Shown here: positions 60,317 through 64,000 of the stretch, in pieces
How the letters are laid out: each line of letters opens with the position of its first letter
Numbering within the stretch: the stretch's first letter is position 1
Origin: Pararhodonellum marinum
GTDB lineage: Bacteria; Bacteroidota; Bacteroidia; Cytophagales; Cyclobacteriaceae
NCBI RefSeq assembly: GCF_015354735.1
Contig: NZ_JACEFJ010000004.1
Coordinates: 248,001-312,000, forward strand
Direction: 5' to 3'
Length of the DNA stretch: 64,000 bases
Notes under the pieces: generated by a model
Told to the model about the DNA's origin: nothing
Database searches by the model: none
What the model saw: only the letters and a program-made list of their open reading frames with translations
Position numbers and translations under genes: made by a program

Positions 60317-61453
60317 ATGATGAAAGAATATTTGAGGTTTTGCACTTTATTCTTTGTTATGTTATCTCTATCGGTTCTAGGTTTTGCTCAACAAAACTTC
60401 GAAAAAAAAAGCTGGTTTAATATCTACGGTTTTGGAAGGACCAATTTTGTGTGGGACAATCAGGATATGGGCAGGAGCGATCTATTTGTACCAGCGAATA
60501 TTAAAGTGGGCCAACCTCGAAATCCCAACTTTTTTATTGGAGCAAAACAAACAAGAATTGGATTTGATTTTCATCAGCCTGTGGGAGACGAAGAGTTGTT
60601 CATAAAATTAGAGGGTGATTTTCATAACGACGCCACAGACGCCACAGGAATATTCCGGATGCGGCATGCCCTTGTCAAATATAAGTTTGTACTCATCGGA
60701 ATGGAATGGAGCAATTTTTTTGATATTGAGGCCAATCCTACCACCGTGGATTTTGAAGGACCCAACAGCTCTACTTTGTCCAGGACTCCTCAGATTGTGT
60801 TTGCTACCTACAAATCCAAGAACATACTATCAATTTCCTTCGAAAACCCAATAGAAAAAATCACTTTGGGAGGAAATGTAACTGCATTGCCTGAGAGATT
60901 TCCTGATGTAATAGCTTCATATCGTGTCAATGGGCAGTTTGGTTTTATCAAGGCGGCGGGATTGTTTAGAGAGGTAAGATACCAAAGCGACGAGTCCAGA
61001 AGTTTATATGGATATGGCGGTACTGTATTGGGTTCTGTAAAGATCGGGAATGTGGATAAGTTAAAATTCCAGACTGTCATTGGAACTGGGATAGCCAGAT
61101 ATATCCAAGGTATAATCAATTTAAACTATGATGCCATCTATAATGGATCTCCTGAAATGGAATCGCTGTTTATTCGGGGCAGTAACATTTCTTTTCAACA
61201 TTTTTGGAAAAGTCACATTCATTCCTCAATTACAGGTGGTTGGTTAGACGTAGTTGGTAATCCAAACCTGCAATCAACAGACTATAAGAAAGGTTATTAT
61301 GGCTCTGTTAATCTTTTTTGGGATCCTGTGCCAAATCTCACTTTTGGGTTGGAGGCTTTGGCTGGAGAAAGGGTAAATATAGACCGCCAGAAAGGTTCTG
61401 CATTGAGAACCCAGATGAATGCTACCTATAAATTTAACTATTCAAATCAGTAA
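60317..61453 (+). CDS. DcaP-like outer-membrane porin
   Basis: A 378-residue protein with a signal peptide (FFVMLSLSVLGFAQQ). The barrel opens with WFNIYGFGRTNFVWDNQDMG and RIGFDFHQPVGDEELFIKLE, then MRHALVKYKFVLIGMEWSNF and TVDFEGPNSSTLSRTPQIVF, a pattern typical of DcaP-type trimeric porins for organic acids. It is the first gene of a likely three-gene operon with a carbonic anhydrase and a membrane protein (gaps of 14 and 10 bases). Confidence 0.86.
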   Translation: MMKEYLRFCTLFFVMLSLSVLGFAQQNFEKKSWFNIYGFGRTNFVWDNQDMGRSDLFVPANIKVGQPRNPNFFIGAKQTRIGFDFHQPVGDEELFIKLEGDFHNDATDATGIFRMRHALVKYKFVLIGMEWSNFFDIEANPTTVDFEGPNSSTLSRTPQIVFATYKSKNILSISFENPIEKITLGGNVTALPERFPDVIASYRVNGQFGFIKAAGLFREVRYQSDESRSLYGYGGTVLGSVKIGNVDKLKFQTVIGTGIARYIQGIINLNYDAIYNGSPEMESLFIRGSNISFQHFWKSHIHSSITGGWLDVVGNPNLQSTDYKKGYYGSVNLFWDPVPNLTFGLEALAGERVNIDRQKGSALRTQMNATYKFNYSNQ

Positions 61454-61467
61454 TTAAAACCGCTCAT

Positions 61468-62271
61468 ATGAAAGAGACCTTAAATAATGCATTGTTGTTG
61501 GTGTTGGTTTTGGGTTGTTTTGCATGTTCCAAACCCGCCTCGGAAACCAAAATAGAATACAAAACTGAAGGAAAGGACTCTACACCTGATGTTTCTGAAA
61601 TGAGAAACCTCGGTTCTGCCTTGCCGGGACTTGATCATGGGCTTTGCCAATCTCCCATCAATATCCAATCTTCACAAACCGGACAAGAAGGAAGGCATCT
61701 TATTTCTATCAATTACAAAGATGAAATCAATAAAATTGAAAATCTTGGGCATACGGTACAATTGGACTTTGCAGAAGGCAGTAGTATTACAGTTGATGAT
61801 ACTACTTTTCAGTTCAAACAGTTCCATTTTCACACGCCCTCCGAACACGAAATCGACGGGATCACCTACCCCATGGAAATGCACATTGTGAACATCATGC
61901 CAAACGATGCCAAAAATGAAACCCCTCAATATCTGGTAATTGGAATTTTATTCAAGGAAGGATCAACCAACAAATTCGTAACTGATTTTTTGGATGCTAT
62001 CCCAAAGCAAGAAAGTGAAACTGCTGAATTAAAGATAGGGACTGTCAGAATCTCTGACTTAATTGGGACCATTCCTTCTCATGTAATCGACAATTATTAC
62101 CATTACAAAGGATCGCTTACTACACCACCCTATACGGAATCTGTTCGATGGTATATTTCCAAGCACGTGTATGAGGCCTCTGAAGAGCAAATTACAACAA
62201 TTAACGAGATTGAGGGCAACAATGCCAGGCATGTACAAGGATTATTTGGCAGACCTGTTTTAACAAATTAA
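61468..62271 (+). CDS. Alpha-class carbonic anhydrase lipoprotein
   Basis: A 267-residue lipoprotein with lipobox cysteine 20 (VLGCFACSKPA). The alpha-class marks are CQSPINIQSS, FKQFHFHTPSEHEIDG and MEMHIVNIM, giving zinc ligands His120, His122 and His139. GSLTTPPYTESVRWYISK is the substrate-pocket strand. It interconverts carbon dioxide and bicarbonate in the periplasm. The usual N-terminal Trp/Gly/Tyr motif before the CQSPINI strand is missing, and the second disulfide cysteine is replaced (PPYTE). Confidence 0.94.
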   Translation: MKETLNNALLLVLVLGCFACSKPASETKIEYKTEGKDSTPDVSEMRNLGSALPGLDHGLCQSPINIQSSQTGQEGRHLISINYKDEINKIENLGHTVQLDFAEGSSITVDDTTFQFKQFHFHTPSEHEIDGITYPMEMHIVNIMPNDAKNETPQYLVIGILFKEGSTNKFVTDFLDAIPKQESETAELKIGTVRISDLIGTIPSHVIDNYYHYKGSLTTPPYTESVRWYISKHVYEASEEQITTINEIEGNNARHVQGLFGRPVLTN

Positions 62272-62281
62272 ATTACTTCAG

Positions 62282-63472
62282 ATGGTATTCGACACCAAAA
62301 AAGTAAATTTGGCTGAATTTTCATTCGGAGACAAAAATCTTGATAGGATCTTTAAAAAGCTTGGGTGGCACTTTTCCGAAAAAAAAGAATTAAAAGTCAA
62401 AGTTCTTGTTGCAATTGGCGTATGCTGGCTTCCATTGGTTGTCCTTTCCCTCATTCATGGTAATTTTTGGACTGGTAGTATCGAGGGTTCATTTATCACT
62501 TCTGTCGAAGCGCAAACCAGATTTTTGATTTCTTTGCCCATTCTTATCTTGGCGGAGCCTTTGGTTAGTGGCAAGCTGGTAAAAACCCTCGTTCAATTTA
62601 TTGACGCCGGAATGATTCCCAAGGACCAAGTGGCTGAGTTTGAATCCATAATCAAAAGCAAAATCAACTTCCTTCAAAGTCCTTGGACTGACTTCTTCTT
62701 GTTGGTCATTTGCTACATCCAGGTAGTATCTATACTTTTTTTTGAAGCACAGTACACCTCAGTTGCTGCTTGGCAGTTTGAAAGAAACAATGGAGAGCCA
62801 TTTCTGAACATGGTGGGAAAATGGGCAGTGATTGTTAGTAGACCTTTTACCTTGTTTTTTATTTATAGGTGGATTTTAAGGGTATTGGTTTGGGGAAGAA
62901 TTTTGGCTAAGGTAGCCCAGTTGAATCTATGCCTTTCCCCCTTCCATGCAGATAAAGTCGGAGGTCTCGGATTTCTGGCGTTTAGTATTTCCTACTTTGC
63001 GCCTGTCTGTCTAGCAATTTCGGTTATTTTAGCAGGGAATATGGCCGATTTAATGATAGTAGATGGGATGATGCTGGTTGATTTTCGACTGACTTTGTTT
63101 TGCTATATATTATTTGTTGCGGGGTTTTTTACTTATCCATTGTTTGTTTTTTCAAAAAAGCTTCTCGATTTTAAAGAAAAAAGTATATTCGAACTTTACG
63201 ATGGAATCCAGCAAGTGTACAATAAGGCAAATTTAAAATCCTTTAATGCCGGAACGGACCATGCTACAAATTCCGAAGATGTTCCTTACATCTCTTCCTT
63301 TTCAGATTTTAATGCGGTTTTAGAGAATGTACTAAACATGAGATTAATTCTCTTTCAGATAAGAGATCTGCTTCCTCTGATGTTTTTGACTTTATTTCCA
63401 TTTTTATTTGTGATCCTCATCGAAATCCCCTTGGCAGAAATAATTTCTAGACTGATTTCCACAATGTTTTGA
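62282..63472 (+). CDS. Polytopic membrane protein of unknown function
   Basis: A 396-residue protein with about six hydrophobic segments (VLVAIGVCWLPLVVLSLIHG, FLISLPILILAEPLV, WTDFFLLVICYIQVVSILFF, ISYFAPVCLAISVILAG, LTLFCYILFVAGFFTYPLFV, LMFLTLFPFLFVILIEIPLA). No transport motif was recognised. It lies 10 bases after the carbonic anhydrase gene, so bicarbonate or organic-acid handling is conceivable, but that is inference only. Confidence 0.8.
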   Translation: MVFDTKKVNLAEFSFGDKNLDRIFKKLGWHFSEKKELKVKVLVAIGVCWLPLVVLSLIHGNFWTGSIEGSFITSVEAQTRFLISLPILILAEPLVSGKLVKTLVQFIDAGMIPKDQVAEFESIIKSKINFLQSPWTDFFLLVICYIQVVSILFFEAQYTSVAAWQFERNNGEPFLNMVGKWAVIVSRPFTLFFIYRWILRVLVWGRILAKVAQLNLCLSPFHADKVGGLGFLAFSISYFAPVCLAISVILAGNMADLMIVDGMMLVDFRLTLFCYILFVAGFFTYPLFVFSKKLLDFKEKSIFELYDGIQQVYNKANLKSFNAGTDHATNSEDVPYISSFSDFNAVLENVLNMRLILFQIRDLLPLMFLTLFPFLFVILIEIPLAEIISRLISTMF

Positions 63473-63724
63473 AGCCATTTTTTCATCGATTTAAGAGAAA
63501 GACAATTGTCAAAAAAAAATTTTCAGGTACCAATTCTTGAGGATAAATCCATATTTTACCCCCCATTGTCCGGTTTTTCGCATTCTAAAAACTTCCTCTG
63601 GATTTAAGTGTATAATTTTAGTTTGATTTTTTTGAGGAGATTTAGAAATATATTATGTAACTTCCCGAGCATAAGTTCTTTTTCGATTACGGAATTTTTA
63701 TTCAATCATTACAACTATCGCTGT

Positions 63725-64000
63725 ATGTTTCAATCTAAAAATCCTCGAAGTAGTTGGCTTACGGTAGGATATCAGCTTTTTGGTGAAGATGGTCCAGAAG
63801 GTATCCAAATAGAGCGCCTAGCCCGGATATTACAACATAATAAATCAAGCTTTTATCATTTTTTTGTCAATAAGGAAATGTTTATTGATGAATTGATTCA
63901 AATACACAGAAAAATCGGGGATGAAATGGTCGGTAAAATAATGAACTTGGAGTCGTTTGATCCTGGATATGTTGAATTATTGATAGAATATAAAGATTCA
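63725..64000 (+). CDS. TetR-family regulator, cut at the window edge
   Basis: The first 92 codons are inside the window. The helix-turn-helix reads IERLARILQHNKSSFYHFFV with NKEMFIDELIQIH, in line with TetR-type DNA-binding domains (Tyr-His-Phe then Lys-Glu). The ligand domain is outside the window. Upstream, 252 bases hold no recognised feature apart from GACAATTGTC, a short palindrome near 63500. Confidence 0.8.
   Translation, partial: MFQSKNPRSSWLTVGYQLFGEDGPEGIQIERLARILQHNKSSFYHFFVNKEMFIDELIQIHRKIGDEMVGKIMNLESFDPGYVELLIEYKDS

Noticed and set aside
63490-63515. Palindrome GACAATTGTC with A run as a terminator of the membrane protein gene
   Set aside because: A residues, not T, follow on the plus strand, and the stem is only five base pairs.

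Overview
The window looks like a chromosomal stretch from a member of the Bacteroidota, most likely an aerobic Cytophagales bacterium of the Cyclobacteriaceae type. The signs are a SusC/SusD pair, TonB-linked outer-membrane proteins with carboxypeptidase-like N-terminal domains, many short-leader lipoproteins, absence of clear Shine-Dalgarno sequences, a few TAnnTTTG promoter boxes and a moderate GC content. No rRNA, tRNA, CRISPR array, insertion sequence or prophage was recognised. The genus assignment is inference.

Layout. (1) 0.3-10.4 kb, minus strand: a long run of exported proteins (DUF4136-like lipoprotein, arylsulfatase, HAD-type lipoprotein phosphatase, second arylsulfatase, 237-residue outer-membrane protein, two DUF1254/DUF1214 lipoproteins, VOC protein). 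(2) 11-20 kb: a membrane-anchored AraC regulator, pirin with a Crp-type regulator, a DUF481 protein, a DUF6515/DUF2092 pair, and a set of small soluble proteins (YjbR, VOC, DUF1801, RNA polymerase alpha-CTD-like). (3) 20.4-32.6 kb: a SusCD uptake locus with an AraC regulator, an exported RraA-family protein, an exported cupin protein and a lipoprotein PQQ dehydrogenase with an inserted cytochrome c domain, but no glycoside hydrolase. (4) 33-37 kb: ArsR regulator plus an SRPBCC-VOC fusion, a Cys-rich copper-binding protein with a small cupin, and an AT-rich patch with a broken antitoxin gene. (5) 37-48 kb: a carboxypeptidase-regulatory/M1 peptidase fusion, a second membrane AraC regulator, a response regulator-histidine kinase-outer-membrane receptor operon, and a YdjC deacetylase/beta-lactamase-like fusion. 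(6) 48-64 kb, plus strand: DUF2200 and DUF1801 proteins, then a long series of envelope genes (DUF4136 lipoprotein, beta-barrels, a BamA-like barrel, a third sulfatase, glycine-zipper protein, porin, alpha-carbonic anhydrase, membrane protein), ending in a TetR gene cut by the window edge.

Two things stand out. The minus-strand cluster at 4-10 kb and the plus-strand cluster at 49-59 kb share three protein types, including close paralogues of an arylsulfatase (799 and 792 residues) and of an outer-membrane protein (both 237 residues), so they look like two editions of one uncharacterised envelope sulfatase module. Second, four copies of a roughly 150-175 bp dispersed repeat lie in intergenic DNA, all in one orientation; two of them end directly at a candidate start codon, and a peptide ending in LPFYWHHCVHT can be read from some copies.
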